Assembly: GCF_026011735.1 (NCBI RefSeq)
Contig: NZ_BRVN01000023.1
Coordinates: forward strand, 1 to 50,082
From: Dietzia sp. NCCP-2495
Lineage (GTDB): Bacteria > Actinomycetota > Actinomycetes > Mycobacteriales > Mycobacteriaceae
Length of the DNA stretch: 50,082 bases
Reading direction: 5' to 3'
The notes under the pieces are model-generated. The model searched no databases. It saw only the letters and a program-made list of their open reading frames with translations, and had not been told where the DNA came from. Shown in pieces: positions 32,204-41,128 of the stretch. The position numbers were made by a program, and so were the translations under genes. Within the stretch, counting starts at the first letter, position 1. Every line of letters begins with the position of its first letter.

Positions 32204-32947
32204 TCAGTACGCCGAGGCGTTGTCGACGTCGAAGTTGTAGAGCGTGCGGGCGGACCCGTACCGGCGGAACTCGCCGGTCGGGACGTCGGCGTACCCCGCA
32301 CGGTCGAGTAGGTCGGCGAGCTCGTCGTGGTGCTCTGACCGCATCGGTTTCTCCACGCAGTCGGCGCCGAGGGAGGCGACCGACCCCCGGACGTAGATGT
32401 GGACCTCGTAGAGGGAGTCCCCCAGGGCGTCCCCGGCGTCACCGAGCACGACCAGGCGACCGGCCTGACCCATGAAGCAGCTCATGTGCCCGATCGACCC
32501 GCCCACGACGATGTCGACGCCCTTCATCGAGATGCCGCACCGGGCGCCGGCATCGCCGGTGATCACGAGCAGGCCGCCGTGCGCGGTGGCGCCGGCCGAC
32601 TGGGAGGCCGAACCGTGGACGCGGACCGTCCCGGACATCATGTTCTCCGCGACGCCGACGCCCACGTTGCCGTTGACGGTCACGTGGGCGCCGTCGTTCA
32701 TCCCGGCCGTGTAGTACCCGGTCGGACCGTCGATGATCACCTCGTCGGGGCTGTCGAGGCCGACGGCCAGGGCGTGCGCCCCCCTCGGTTCCGTGACGAG
32801 GAACCGGCCGGTCCCGTCGGACTCCTGCAGCATCCGGTTGGCCTCGCGCAGGGAGGCGTCGTGCAGGTTGATCACGCGGGATGCGGTCATGGGCTCGGCC
32901 GCGGAGGTCTGGTCGGAAGTGAGAGCCTGATCGGCGATGACGGTCAT
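32204..32947 (-). CDS. GXGXG-domain subunit of split glutamate synthase (MgsB/GlxC type)
   Basis: 247 residues from ATG 32947 with GAAGGA ahead. A right-handed beta-helix of the glutamate synthase C-terminal (GXGXG) type: successive G-x-x-G turns in V-N-G-N-V-G-V-G-V-A-E-N, H-G-S-A-S-Q-S-A-G, V-V-G-G-S-I-G-H-M and L-G-D-A-G-D-A-L-G. Its role in MgsABC-type enzymes is to connect the amidotransferase and FMN parts. Lies 49 bases before the FMN subunit gene and 61 after the amidotransferase. Confidence 0.85.
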   Translation of the reverse strand: MTVIADQALTSDQTSAAEPMTASRVINLHDASLREANRMLQESDGTGRFLVTEPRGAHALAVGLDSPDEVIIDGPTGYYTAGMNDGAHVTVNGNVGVGVAENMMSGTVRVHGSASQSAGATAHGGLLVITGDAGARCGISMKGVDIVVGGSIGHMSCFMGQAGRLVVLGDAGDALGDSLYEVHIYVRGSVASLGADCVEKPMRSEHHDELADLLDRAGYADVPTGEFRRYGSARTLYNFDVDNASAY

Positions 32948-33008
32948 GGTGGGTCCTTCGGGTACGGGGCCAGGGCGGTGACGGGGTCCGACTGTGGGCG
33001 GTGCGCGC

Positions 33009-33905
33009 TCAGCGGTGCCAGTGGTAGATGCGGCCGGGTTCGGGCTCGTAGAGGTGGGCGCTCTCGATACCCGGCAGGTGCGCCATCGCCCGGTATTCTG
33101 ACGCCATCGCCACGTACTGGTCGGTCTCGGCTATCAACGCGGGTTTGCAGGCGATGGGGTCGCGCACCACGGCGAAGTCGTCCGCGGTGGAGACCAGCAG
33201 TGTGTAGAAGCCGTCCAGCACTCCGGCCATCTCCTCGAGCGCCTGGTCGATGCCGGCGCCCTGCGCGATCTGGGCGGCGACGAACCTGGCGGCGACCTCG
33301 GTGTCGTTGAGCGTGTCGCAGCGGATGTCGCGTCGGGCGAGCTGCCGTCGGACCGAGGCGTGGTTGGAGAAGGACCCGTTGTGGACGATGCACTGGTCCG
33401 GTCCGACGGAGAAGGGGTGCGACCCGGCGGGTGTCACCGCCGACTCGGTGGCCATCCGGGTGTGGCCGACCCCCTGCCAGCCGCCGGCTCCGGCCAGGCC
33501 GAAACCGGCGGCCAGGTCAAGCGGCAGGCCGGTCCCCTTGAGCACGGCCAGCTCGCGCCCCATGCCCACCAGGACCACCTCGGGGGCGGCGATGCGGACG
33601 GCGGCGGCCAGAGAGTCGACGTCGGTGACGGCGCTGAGCAACGTGGTGGCGCCGAGTTCTCGTCCCTCGACCGGGCGGCCGAGTTCGGCGCCCACTCGCT
33701 GGGTGAGAGCGTCGACGCCGACGCCGTCGGCGAGCACGGTGACCGTCGCGGATCCGGCCGGGGTCCAGTCCCGGTTGCCGTACACGGCGACCCCTGCGGA
33801 GTCGGGGCCCCGGTCGGTCATCTCGCCGAGCATGGTGGTGAGCAGTTCGCCGAGCCGGGGCTCGAGGCCGGGGTCGCGGAGGTGGAGTCCGACGATGCCG
33901 CACAT
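33009..33905 (-). CDS. Class II glutamine amidotransferase subunit (MgsA/GlxB type)
   Basis: 298 residues. Start fixed by M-C-G-I-V-G-L at 33905, with the Ntn nucleophile Cys at position 2 after Met removal and AGGAGA upstream; the longer frame is rejected. D-R-G-P-D-S-A-G-V-A near residue 33 and H-T-R-M-A-T-E-S near residue 150 and V-H-N-G-S-F-S-N near residue 175 are standard amidotransferase motifs. In N-methylglutamate synthase this domain hydrolyses or transfers the gamma-glutamylmethylamide amide. It forms a three-gene set with the two downstream subunits. Confidence 0.88.
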   Translation of the reverse strand: MCGIVGLHLRDPGLEPRLGELLTTMLGEMTDRGPDSAGVAVYGNRDWTPAGSATVTVLADGVGVDALTQRVGAELGRPVEGRELGATTLLSAVTDVDSLAAAVRIAAPEVVLVGMGRELAVLKGTGLPLDLAAGFGLAGAGGWQGVGHTRMATESAVTPAGSHPFSVGPDQCIVHNGSFSNHASVRRQLARRDIRCDTLNDTEVAARFVAAQIAQGAGIDQALEEMAGVLDGFYTLLVSTADDFAVVRDPIACKPALIAETDQYVAMASEYRAMAHLPGIESAHLYEPEPGRIYHWHR

Positions 33906-33963
33906 GGTTTCTCCTGAGGTGTAGTGAGAGCGGGTGGGTGGGTGACGCAGGGTGGTCGGCGGC

Positions 33964-35376
33964 TCACAACGCCGTGAGGTACTCGTCGATCTCCCACTGG
34001 GTGACGGTGTTGTGCCAGGCGGTGAACTCGTCGCGCTTGAGGCTGGCGTAGTAGTCGGCGACCCCGTCTCCACAGCTGTCGAGGGCCGCGCGCACTACGT
34101 CGTCGGCGACCATCGCCTCCACGGCGTGCAGGAGCGTCGGCGGCAGGGTGTGGGTGGTGTCGGTGACGGTGGCGGGCGGTCCCGGGTCGAGGTCGCGTCG
34201 GATGCCGTCGAGTCCGGCTGCCAACTGGACCGCCATCGCGAGGTAGGGGTTCGCGGATCCGTCCCCGCCGCGCAGCTCGATCCGGTTCGCGTCGGGGACG
34301 CGGAGGTAGTGGGTCCGGTCGTTGCCGCCGTAGGTCGCATTGGTCGGCGACCAGGTAGCACCGGAGGTCGTTGTGCGTGCACCGATGCGCTTGTAGGAGT
34401 TGATCGTCGGACACAGGACCGCGTGCATACCGGAGGCGTGGGTGAGGATGCCGCCGATGAAGGCGTAGGCAGTGGGGGAGAGCGCCAGCCCGTACCGGTC
34501 CGGGCTCTCGGAGGGGAACACCGCGTCGCCCCCGCGCCAGAGCGACATGTGCAGGTGCATCCCCGAGCCGGTCCGGTCGGAGAACGGCTTGGGCATGAAG
34601 GTGGCGATCATGTCGCGTTGTTCGGCCAGCATCGAGATGATGTAGCGCAGGGTCATGACCCGGTCGGCGGTGACCATGGCCTCGTCGTAGGCGAAGTTCT
34701 GCTCGAACTGTCCGTTGCCGTCCTCGTGGTCGTTGGCGTAGTTGGACCACCCGAGGGTGTTCATCGCCTCCGAGACCCCGGCGAGGTGCTCGTACATGCG
34801 GGTGACGCCGCGGGCGTCGTAGCAGGGGTGGGACTCGTCGTCCTTCGGGTCGGCGGTGCGGAGCGTGCCGTCGGCGTTCCGGCGGACCAGGAAGTACTCG
34901 ACCTCGGCGCCCACCTTGAGCTCGAGGCCGTCGGTGGCGGCGTCGGCGAGCACCCGGCCGAGGATGACGCGTGGCGCGAAGCGCCACGGTCGACCGGCCA
35001 CCCAGGGGTCACAGTGCACGAGGGCCAACCCGGGCTTGATGAAGTCCAACGAGGTGAAGGACCGCGCGTCGGGGACGACGACGAGGTCGGGGTCCTCCGG
35101 TTGTTGGCCCATCGCGTCGGCCGCGTAACCGGCGAAGCCGAGCTCTCGGGCCTCGAGTTGGTCCACGGCCGAGGCCGGCACGAGCTTGGCGCAGGGTTTG
35201 CCACGGAGGTTGGTGAAGACGGCGAGGATGAATCGCGTCCCGGTCTCGGCAACGACCCTGGCGAGGGGGCCCGGCCCCTGGTCGGCCCCCGTGCTGATCG
35301 GCGCGACCGGAGGGTGGACGGCCGAGCCGTTCCGGGAAGCGGCGACCCCGACGGTGGGATCTGCGGTCACTGTCAT
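33964..35376 (-). CDS. Type III glutamine synthetase-like ligase (gamma-glutamylmethylamide synthetase candidate)
   Basis: 470 residues from ATG 35376 with AGGAGG. GS signatures: G-A-E-V-E-Y-F near residue 165 (metal site), N-D-H-E-D-G-N-G-Q-F-E-Q-N near residue 210, G-S-G-M-H-L-H-M-S near residue 260, R-I-E-L-R-G-G-D near residue 350. The C-terminal W-H-N-x-V-T-x-W-E and the split-synthase neighbours match GlnT/GMAS proteins rather than housekeeping GlnA; the adenylylation tyrosine region is absent. GMAS joins methylamine to glutamate with ATP. First gene of the operon, with GlnR-like boxes just upstream. Alternatives: ethanolamide, isopropylamide or theanine-type ligase. Confidence 0.85.
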   Translation of the reverse strand: MTVTADPTVGVAASRNGSAVHPPVAPISTGADQGPGPLARVVAETGTRFILAVFTNLRGKPCAKLVPASAVDQLEARELGFAGYAADAMGQQPEDPDLVVVPDARSFTSLDFIKPGLALVHCDPWVAGRPWRFAPRVILGRVLADAATDGLELKVGAEVEYFLVRRNADGTLRTADPKDDESHPCYDARGVTRMYEHLAGVSEAMNTLGWSNYANDHEDGNGQFEQNFAYDEAMVTADRVMTLRYIISMLAEQRDMIATFMPKPFSDRTGSGMHLHMSLWRGGDAVFPSESPDRYGLALSPTAYAFIGGILTHASGMHAVLCPTINSYKRIGARTTTSGATWSPTNATYGGNDRTHYLRVPDANRIELRGGDGSANPYLAMAVQLAAGLDGIRRDLDPGPPATVTDTTHTLPPTLLHAVEAMVADDVVRAALDSCGDGVADYYASLKRDEFTAWHNTVTQWEIDEYLTAL

Positions 35377-35393
35377 GGGCCCTCCTGGCGCTT

Positions 35394-35409
35394 GTTTCTG
35401 CGTGGTGTC
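35394..35409 (-). promoter_or_regulatory. GlnR-like box upstream of the type III GS gene
   Basis: On the - strand, GACAC-n6-GAAAC, matching the actinobacterial GlnR pattern gTnAC-n6-GaAAc except at position 2. Only 18-33 bases before the start codon, so it may overlap the transcription start. Weaker than the site at 35538. Confidence 0.4.
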
Positions 35410-35439
35410 CCTAACCTACTGCGCGGAAACCCCGTGGTG

Positions 35440-35455
35440 GTTACCGCCGCGTTAC
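35440..35455. promoter_or_regulatory. Second GlnR-like half-site pair
   Basis: GTTAC-CGCCGC-GTTAC on the + strand: two gTnAC half-sites with the 11-base period of GlnR boxes, in the middle of the divergent region. The second half-site deviates from GaAAc. Confidence 0.35.
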
Positions 35456-35537
35456 GGCTTCCCGGAGCATCGTGCGCAGCGCTCACCTGCGGCGATGGGA
35501 CGAGCCGCTGTAGCGGGGTGATCCTCCGGGGAATCCG

Positions 35538-35553
35538 GTAACCAGATGGAAAC
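35538..35553 (+). promoter_or_regulatory. GlnR box upstream of amt
   Basis: GTAAC-CAGATG-GAAAC is an exact match to gTnAC-n6-GaAAc. GATAC follows at the next 11-base step (35560-35564). Position, 100 bases before the amt start, is the normal place for GlnR activation of ammonium transporter genes. No AmtR-type site was noticed. Confidence 0.7.
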
Positions 35554-35652
35554 CATCGCGATACGCGGCGGTGAGCACCACAGGATCACACTGTGAAACG
35601 TTCGTTTATCCCCATAGCCGCCCCCGGCGGCCTGCAGAGAAAAGAGAGACAG

Positions 35653-36975
35653 ATGGACGTAGCCATCGCGGCGGCGGACACCGCCTGGGTGCTCGCGGCC
35701 ATGGTCGCCGTGGCGCTGATGGTGCCCGGTCTCGCCCTGTTCTACGGCGGCATGGTCAGCATCCGCAGCACACTCAACATGATGATGATGACGATCGGCG
35801 CGGTCGCGGTGATGGCAGTTCTGTGGGTCGTCGTCGGGTACTCCCTCACCTTCGGCAACTCGCTCGGCGGGCTCGGACTCCTCGGGGACCCCCTGGAGTA
35901 CCTGGGGCTGAGGGGGATCATGGCCGAGCCGGCGACACCGGGACTGCCGCCCGCCCTCTTCGCGGGATTCCTCCTGCTGTTCGCCGGTATCACGGTCGCA
36001 CTGGTGGCCGGCGGCGTCGCCGATCGAATGAAGTTCTCCACCTGGCTGGTCTTCGCCCTGGTGTGGCCTCTGCTCGTCTTCTTCCCCGTCGCCCACTGGG
36101 TGTTTGCGTTCGATTCCGAGGACGGTTCGGTCGTGGGCGGGTGGATCGCCAACGGCTTGGGCGCGATCGATCTCGCCGGCGGTACCGCCATCCACATCAA
36201 CGCCGGCATCGCCACACTCGCCCTGGTGCTCGTACTGGGTCGCCGCGCCGGGTTCCCCACGGTGAGCCGGCCACACAGCGTCCCCCTGACCTTCCTCGGC
36301 GCCGGGATGCTGTTCGCGGGCTGGATCGGCTTCAACGCCGGCTCGGCGGTCGCCGCGGGCAACACGGCCGGCGTCGCCGCCCTGAACACCGTCGTCGCGG
36401 CCCTGTGCGGGGCCCTGGCGTGGATGATCACCGAACAGGTCCGGGCCAAGCACCCCACCACCCTGGGTGTGGCGTCCGGGCTGGTCGCCGGCATGGTCGG
36501 AATCACCCCGGCCGCCTCGTCGGTGAGCCCGCTCGGCGCCATCGCGATCGGCCTGATCTGCGGCGTGGTGTGCCACTATGCGGTCGGCCTGAAGTTCCGC
36601 CTGGGATACGACGACTCGCTCGACGTGGCCGGACTGCACCTCGTCGCCGGCGTCGTCGGCACGCTGCTCATCGGCGTCATCGCCGATCCCGCCTCCCCCG
36701 TCGGTGAGGCGGGGTTGCTCTACGGCGGCGGGTTCGGGCAGATCGGGGCGCAGACCCTGGCCACCGTGGCCGTGGTCGCCTACTCGTTCCTGGTCACGCT
36801 GCTCATCGCGGTCGTTCTCGACAAGACGATGGGACTGCGCGTCACCGAGGAGGCCGAACTCGAAGGCCTCGACAAGGCCTATCACCGCGAGATGGCGTAC
36901 TTCCAGGACGGTCTCGGAACCGCCGCCGCCGCGGAGGACTCACCGGAGGAGATGGCGAACACGACGAAGAACTGA
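35653..36975 (+). CDS. amt: Ammonium transporter
   Basis: 440 residues from ATG 35653; a longer frame from 35593 would add a charged leader. About eleven membrane helices. G-L-A-L-F-Y-G-G-M-V near residue 24 is the Amt signature; D-L-A-G-G-T-A-I-H-I-N-A-G gives the conserved Asp and the first pore His, and D-V-A-G-L-H-L-V-A-G-V-V-G the second pore His. A hydrophilic cytoplasmic tail ends the protein. Next to the GMAS/NMGS-like operon with GlnR boxes between, so ammonia uptake and amine-nitrogen assimilation are likely co-induced under nitrogen limitation. No glnK follows, unlike many actinobacteria. Confidence 0.93.
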   Translation: MDVAIAAADTAWVLAAMVAVALMVPGLALFYGGMVSIRSTLNMMMMTIGAVAVMAVLWVVVGYSLTFGNSLGGLGLLGDPLEYLGLRGIMAEPATPGLPPALFAGFLLLFAGITVALVAGGVADRMKFSTWLVFALVWPLLVFFPVAHWVFAFDSEDGSVVGGWIANGLGAIDLAGGTAIHINAGIATLALVLVLGRRAGFPTVSRPHSVPLTFLGAGMLFAGWIGFNAGSAVAAGNTAGVAALNTVVAALCGALAWMITEQVRAKHPTTLGVASGLVAGMVGITPAASSVSPLGAIAIGLICGVVCHYAVGLKFRLGYDDSLDVAGLHLVAGVVGTLLIGVIADPASPVGEAGLLYGGGFGQIGAQTLATVAVVAYSFLVTLLIAVVLDKTMGLRVTEEAELEGLDKAYHREMAYFQDGLGTAAAAEDSPEEMANTTKN

Positions 36976-36993
36976 CACCTCACGCGACTGCAT

Positions 36994-37046
36994 GACCCCG
37001 GGGTCTGCCGCCGGTTCGATCCGACTCGGCTGCGGGCCCCGGGGTT
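36994..37046. terminator. GC-rich palindromes after amt
   Basis: GACCCCGGGGTC (36994-37005) and a second CCCCGGGG (37037-37044) bracket a 30-base stretch that can pair into a long GC stem. Likely the amt terminator; no T-tract, as is usual in this GC range. Confidence 0.45.
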
Positions 37047-37087
37047 CGTCGTGTCCCGGTTCGTCGTGGCCCGATTCGTCGTGCCCT
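37043..37087. repeat. Three tandem 15-base repeats
   Basis: GGTTCGTCGTGTCCC, GGTTCGTCGTGGCCC and GATTCGTCGTGCCCT occupy 37043-37057, 37058-37072 and 37073-37087. They lie between the amt stop and the end of the aldehyde dehydrogenase remnant. No function evident. Confidence 0.8.
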
Positions 37088-37096
37088 GACGGCGGG

Positions 37097-37925
37097 TCAG
37101 ACGTTCCGGATCGCGATCGATCGGGTGTTGAGGTAGCACTCCATGGCCTCGGGACCGCCCTCGGAGCCGTAACCCGAGTCCTTCACCCCGCCGAACGGCA
37201 GCTCGGCGGACGGCATCGACGGCATGTTGACCCACAGCATCCCCACCTCGACCCTGCGGGTGAGGAGGTCCGCGGCCGCGAGCGACCCTGTGAACGCGTA
37301 ACCGGCCAACCCGTAGGGCAGGCGGTTGGCCTCGGCGATCGCCTCGTCGAAGTGATCGAACCCCCGGATGGCGGCGACGGGCCCGAACGGCTCGTCGTTG
37401 AACAACCGCGCCTCGGTCGGCACCTCGTTGAACACGGTGGGAGCCCAGTAGTTGCCTGCCTCGCCGATCCGGTGACCGCCGGTGAGAACCTCCGCACCCG
37501 TTCGACGGCGTCGGAGTGGAACTGACTCATCGCTGCGAGTCGACGATCGTTGGCGAGGGGACCCATGGTGGTGCCGTCCTCGAGTCCGCTGCCGACCCGT
37601 ATCTGCCCGGCGTGCCGGGCCAGTTCGCGGGCGAACTCGTCGCGGATGCCGTTCTGCACCAGGAACCGCGTCGGAGAGATGCACACCTGGCCGGCGTTGC
37701 GGAACGTCATGGGGCCCATGGCGTCGAGGACCAGCCGGAGGTCGGCGTCGTCACAGACGATGACCGGCGCGTGGCCGCCGAGCTCCATCGAACTGCGCTT
37801 CATGTGCTGTCCTTCCATCGCGGCCAACTGCTTGCCGACGACCGTCGAGCCGGTGAACGTGATCTTCCGGATCACGGGGTGGCGGCTGTGCCGCCGGGGG
37901 CGTCGCTTCGAGGGGTAGCGGTCAT
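37097..37925 (-). pseudogene. Aldehyde dehydrogenase remnant (internal deletion and frameshift)
   Basis: An ATG at 37925 starts M-T-A-T-P-R-S-D, which ends at a stop after 17 codons. One frame over, the sequence jumps to [13 protein letters not shown], about residue 220 of a normal ALDH, so roughly 200 residues are missing. The catalytic Glu (M-E-L-G-G-H) and Cys (N-A-G-Q-V-C-I) are present. At about 37495 the frame breaks again; the C-terminal part continues in another frame with G-A-E-V-L-T-G-G and [13 protein letters not shown] normal member of this size class would be about 480 residues. Non-functional. It was succinate-semialdehyde-type or similar. Confidence 0.85.
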
Positions 37926-38009
37926 GGCCCCGTTTCTACCCGACCCCCGCCCGCGGTGCCCTCCGCGACGGGCGGGCGGGGCACCTGGCACGCGGCCCCA
38001 CCATCGAGC

Positions 38010-38056
38010 AGAGGGTTCGGATCACATCTACTCGAGCGATGTGGTCCGAACCCTCT
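38010..38056. terminator. 19-bp stem terminator after pntB
   Basis: Arms 38010-38028 and 38038-38056 pair at 18 of 19 positions (one G-T) around a 9-base loop. It lies 27 bases after the pntB stop in - orientation, before the aldehyde dehydrogenase remnant. Confidence 0.8.
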
Positions 38057-38082
38057 GGACGATGAGCCGGCCGGCCAGCAGG

Positions 38083-39504
38083 TCAGGCGTTCGCGCCCTG
38101 CCTCTCCCGGACCGCGGTCAGGATCTCGCCGACGCGGTCCTTGGCGTCGCCGAAGAGCATGTCCGAGTTCGCGCGGAAGAACAGCGGGTTCTGCACGCCC
38201 GCGTAGCCGGCGGCCATGGACCGCTTGAACACGATCACGTTCTCGGCCTCCCACACGTGCAGCACGGGCATGCCGGCGATCGGGCTGCCCGGGTCCTCGG
38301 CGGCGTCCGGGTTGACCGTGTCGTTGGCGCCGATGACCAGCACTACGTCGGTGTCGGCGAAGTCGTCGTTGATCTCGTCGAGCTCCAGCACGATGTCGTA
38401 CGGGACCTTGGCCTCGGCCAGCAGTACGTTCATGTGGCCGGGCAGGCGGCCGGCCACCGGGTGCACGGCGAACCGCACGTCGACGCCGCGGTCGCGCAGG
38501 GTCTGCGTGAGGTCGGCGACCGGGTACTGGGCCTGGGCCACGGCCATGCCGTATCCGGGGGCGATGATCACGGAGCTGGCGTTCGCCAGTATCTCGGCGG
38601 CGGCGTCCACGTCGATCTCGGTGTGCTCGCCGTGGTCCTTGCCCTCGCCGGAGGAGGCCTCGATACCGAAGCCGCCCATGATGACGGAGATGAACGAGCG
38701 GTTCATCGCCTTGCACATGATGTAGGACAGGTAGGCGCCCGAGGAGCCGACGAGCGCGCCGGTCACGATCAGCAGGTCGTTGCCGAGCAGGAAGCCGGTC
38801 GCGGCGGCGGCCCAGCCGGAGTACGAGTTGAGCATCGACACCACGACGGGCATGTCGCCGCCGCCGATGGAGGCCACGAGGTGCCAGCCCAGCACCAGGG
38901 CCAGGATGGTGACGACGACGAGCATCCACAGGGCCGGGCTGATGATGAACCAGACCGTCAGCACCACAAACGCGACGAGGATCGCGACATTGATCAGGTT
39001 CTTGCCCGGCAGGACCAGCGGCGCCGACTTCATCTTGGCCGACAGCTTGAGGTAGGCCACAATCGAGCCGGTCAGTGTCACGGCGCCGATGAACACGCCG
39101 ATGAACACCTCGGCGTAGTGGATGCCCAGCAGGGAGCCCTCGAGCTCACCGTGAAGCTCGGGATCGAGGTAGCCGTTCCAGCCGACCAGCACGGCGGCCA
39201 GGCCGACGAACGAGTGCAGCAGCGCGATCAGCTCGGGCATCTCGGTCATCTGCACGCTGCGGGCGCGCATGAGGCCGATCCCGGCGCCCACGCCCACGGC
39301 GACCACCATGAGGATGATGCCGATCGGGGCGGGCTGGTGGTCGAGTACCAGCACGACGGTCGCGATCAGCGCGATCCCCATGCCGAATATGCCGAAGCTC
39401 AAGCCGCGGCGGGCGGTCTCGTGCTTGGACAGTCCGGCCAGCGACAGAATGAACAGCAGCGCGGCAACCAGGTAGGCCGCGTTGGCGGCGGTCACGAGTG
39501 ACAT
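38083..39504 (-). CDS. pntB: NAD(P) transhydrogenase, beta subunit
   Basis: 473 residues. N-terminal half has eight or nine hydrophobic helices (domain II beta); the C-terminal ~190 residues are the NADP(H)-binding domain III, with the [10 protein letters not shown] loop near residue 310 and [12 protein letters not shown] near residue 390. Together with PntA it uses the proton gradient to pass hydride from NADH to NADP. Ends 4 bases after pntA stops counting from 39509, so the two are co-transcribed. A strong stem terminator follows. Confidence 0.95.
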   Translation of the reverse strand: MSLVTAANAAYLVAALLFILSLAGLSKHETARRGLSFGIFGMGIALIATVVLVLDHQPAPIGIILMVVAVGVGAGIGLMRARSVQMTEMPELIALLHSFVGLAAVLVGWNGYLDPELHGELEGSLLGIHYAEVFIGVFIGAVTLTGSIVAYLKLSAKMKSAPLVLPGKNLINVAILVAFVVLTVWFIISPALWMLVVVTILALVLGWHLVASIGGGDMPVVVSMLNSYSGWAAAATGFLLGNDLLIVTGALVGSSGAYLSYIMCKAMNRSFISVIMGGFGIEASSGEGKDHGEHTEIDVDAAAEILANASSVIIAPGYGMAVAQAQYPVADLTQTLRDRGVDVRFAVHPVAGRLPGHMNVLLAEAKVPYDIVLELDEINDDFADTDVVLVIGANDTVNPDAAEDPGSPIAGMPVLHVWEAENVIVFKRSMAAGYAGVQNPLFFRANSDMLFGDAKDRVGEILTAVRERQGANA

Positions 39505-39508
39505 GGTC

Positions 39509-41128
39509 TCAGGCTCCCTTCGAGAACATGCCGAGCATGCGTCGGGTCACGGCGAATCCGCCGAAGACGTTGATGGAGGCGACGAGGATCGCCACGGCGG
39601 CCAGGATCAGGCCGACGGTGTTGTCGATGCCGATTTGCAGGAGGGCGCCCACCACCACGACGCCGGAGATCGCGTTGGTCACCGACATCAGGGGGGTGTG
39701 GAGCGCGTGGTGCACGTTGCCGATCACGTAGTAGCCGATCACGATGGCCAGCACGAACACGGTCAGGTGCTGCGGGATCTCGCCCGGCGCGATGGCCACC
39801 AGCACCAGCAGTGCCAGCATGCCCAGCCCGATGAGGCCGAACTTCAGCCCGGGCGACATCGCCTTCTTCTCCTCCGGCTCCTCAGCAGGGGCGGCGGCGG
39901 CCGCGGCGGGCGCCGGGGCGGCGCTGACCTGGACCGGCGGCGGGGGCCACAGGATCTCCCCGGCCCGGGCCACGGTCACGCCGCGCTGGACGACATCGTC
40001 CATGTCGAGCGTGAACTGGCCGTCCTTCTCCGGCGTGACCAGCTTGGTGAGGTTCACCAGGTTGGTGCCGTAGAGCTGCGATGCCTGGGCGGGCAGACGA
40101 CCGGCGAGGTCGGTGTAGCCGATGATCGTGACGCCGTTGTCGGTCACCACGACCTGGTCGGCGACGCTGCCCTCGACGTTGCCACCCTGTGCGGCAGCCA
40201 TGTCGACGATGACCGATCCACGCTTCATCAGCGCCACGTCGGCAGCGGTGATCAGGCGCGGGGCCGCACGGCCCGGGATCAGGGCCGTGGTGATGATGAT
40301 GTCGACGTCCTCGGCCTGCGCGGTGTACAGATCCGCGGCGGCCTTGTCGTAGGCCTCACTAGTGGCCTTGGCGTAGCCGTCGGAGGAGACCTCCTTCTCC
40401 TCGTCCGGCACCTCGACGGGCAGGTACTCGCCGCCGATGGACTTGACCTGGTCGGCCACCTCGGGCCGCGGGTCGGTCGCACGCACGATCGCGCCGAGGC
40501 TCGAGGCCGCACCGATGGCAGCCAGGCCGGCGACACCGGCGCCCGCGACGAGGACCTTCGCCGGCGGGACCTTGCCGGCGGCGGTGACCTGGCCGGTGAA
40601 GAATCGACCGAAGTGGTGGGCGGCCTCGATCACGGCGCGGTAGCCGGCGATGTTGGCCATCGACGACAGCACGTCCATGGATTGGGCGCGCGAGATGCGC
40701 GGCACCGCGTCCATGGCCAGCGCGGTCACGCCGCGCTCGGCGAACAGCTCGATCATCTTCTCGTTCTGCGCCGGCGCGAGCAGGCCCGCCAGGGTGGCGC
40801 CGCGGCGCATCCGGCCGACTTCGGCCTCGGTGGGCACCGCGACCTTCATGACGATGTCCGACGACCACGCGGTGTCGCCGTCGACCACCTCGGCACCGGC
40901 CTCGGTGTAGGCGGCATCCGCGAACTCGGAGCGCGCGCCCGCGCCCGACTCCACCACGACCTTGTAACCCAGCCCGATCAGCTTCTCGACCGTCGCCGGC
41001 GTCGCCGCCACGCGATTCTCCGCGGGGTTCGACTCCGCGACCACACCGATCACCGACGGCCCCTCGGCCGTCTCCCGGACTTCGGAATCAGGCGTCACTT
41101 CGGGGATCTCTTCAAGGCTCGAGGCCAT
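39509..41128 (-). CDS. pntA: NAD(P) transhydrogenase, alpha subunit (fused alpha1-alpha2)
   Basis: 539 residues from ATG 41128, which has AAAGGAAA ahead; the frame runs upstream to 41167 without a better site. N-terminal NAD-binding domain I (R-V-A-A-T-P-A-T-V near residue 38, G-A-G-V-A-G-L-A-A near residue 195), an Ala/Pro-rich linker at about residues 395-420, then four hydrophobic helices. The fused layout is the E. coli-type two-subunit enzyme and differs from the three-gene pntAa/Ab/B form. First gene of the pnt operon. The product supplies NADPH for the many reductive and monooxygenase reactions around it. Confidence 0.95.
   Translation of the reverse strand: MASSLEEIPEVTPDSEVRETAEGPSVIGVVAESNPAENRVAATPATVEKLIGLGYKVVVESGAGARSEFADAAYTEAGAEVVDGDTAWSSDIVMKVAVPTEAEVGRMRRGATLAGLLAPAQNEKMIELFAERGVTALAMDAVPRISRAQSMDVLSSMANIAGYRAVIEAAHHFGRFFTGQVTAAGKVPPAKVLVAGAGVAGLAAIGAASSLGAIVRATDPRPEVADQVKSIGGEYLPVEVPDEEKEVSSDGYAKATSEAYDKAAADLYTAQAEDVDIIITTALIPGRAAPRLITAADVALMKRGSVIVDMAAAQGGNVEGSVADQVVVTDNGVTIIGYTDLAGRLPAQASQLYGTNLVNLTKLVTPEKDGQFTLDMDDVVQRGVTVARAGEILWPPPPVQVSAAPAPAAAAAAPAEEPEEKKAMSPGLKFGLIGLGMLALLVLVAIAPGEIPQHLTVFVLAIVIGYYVIGNVHHALHTPLMSVTNAISGVVVVGALLQIGIDNTVGLILAAVAILVASINVFGGFAVTRRMLGMFSKGA

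Noticed and set aside
33964-35376. Housekeeping GlnA call
   Set aside because: Lacks the GlnA-I adenylylation region and sits with split glutamate synthase genes, as GlnT/GMAS-type ligases do.
37516-39501. 661-residue + frame opposite pntB
   Set aside because: His/Asp/Val-Gly-rich antisense shadow of a membrane protein gene.
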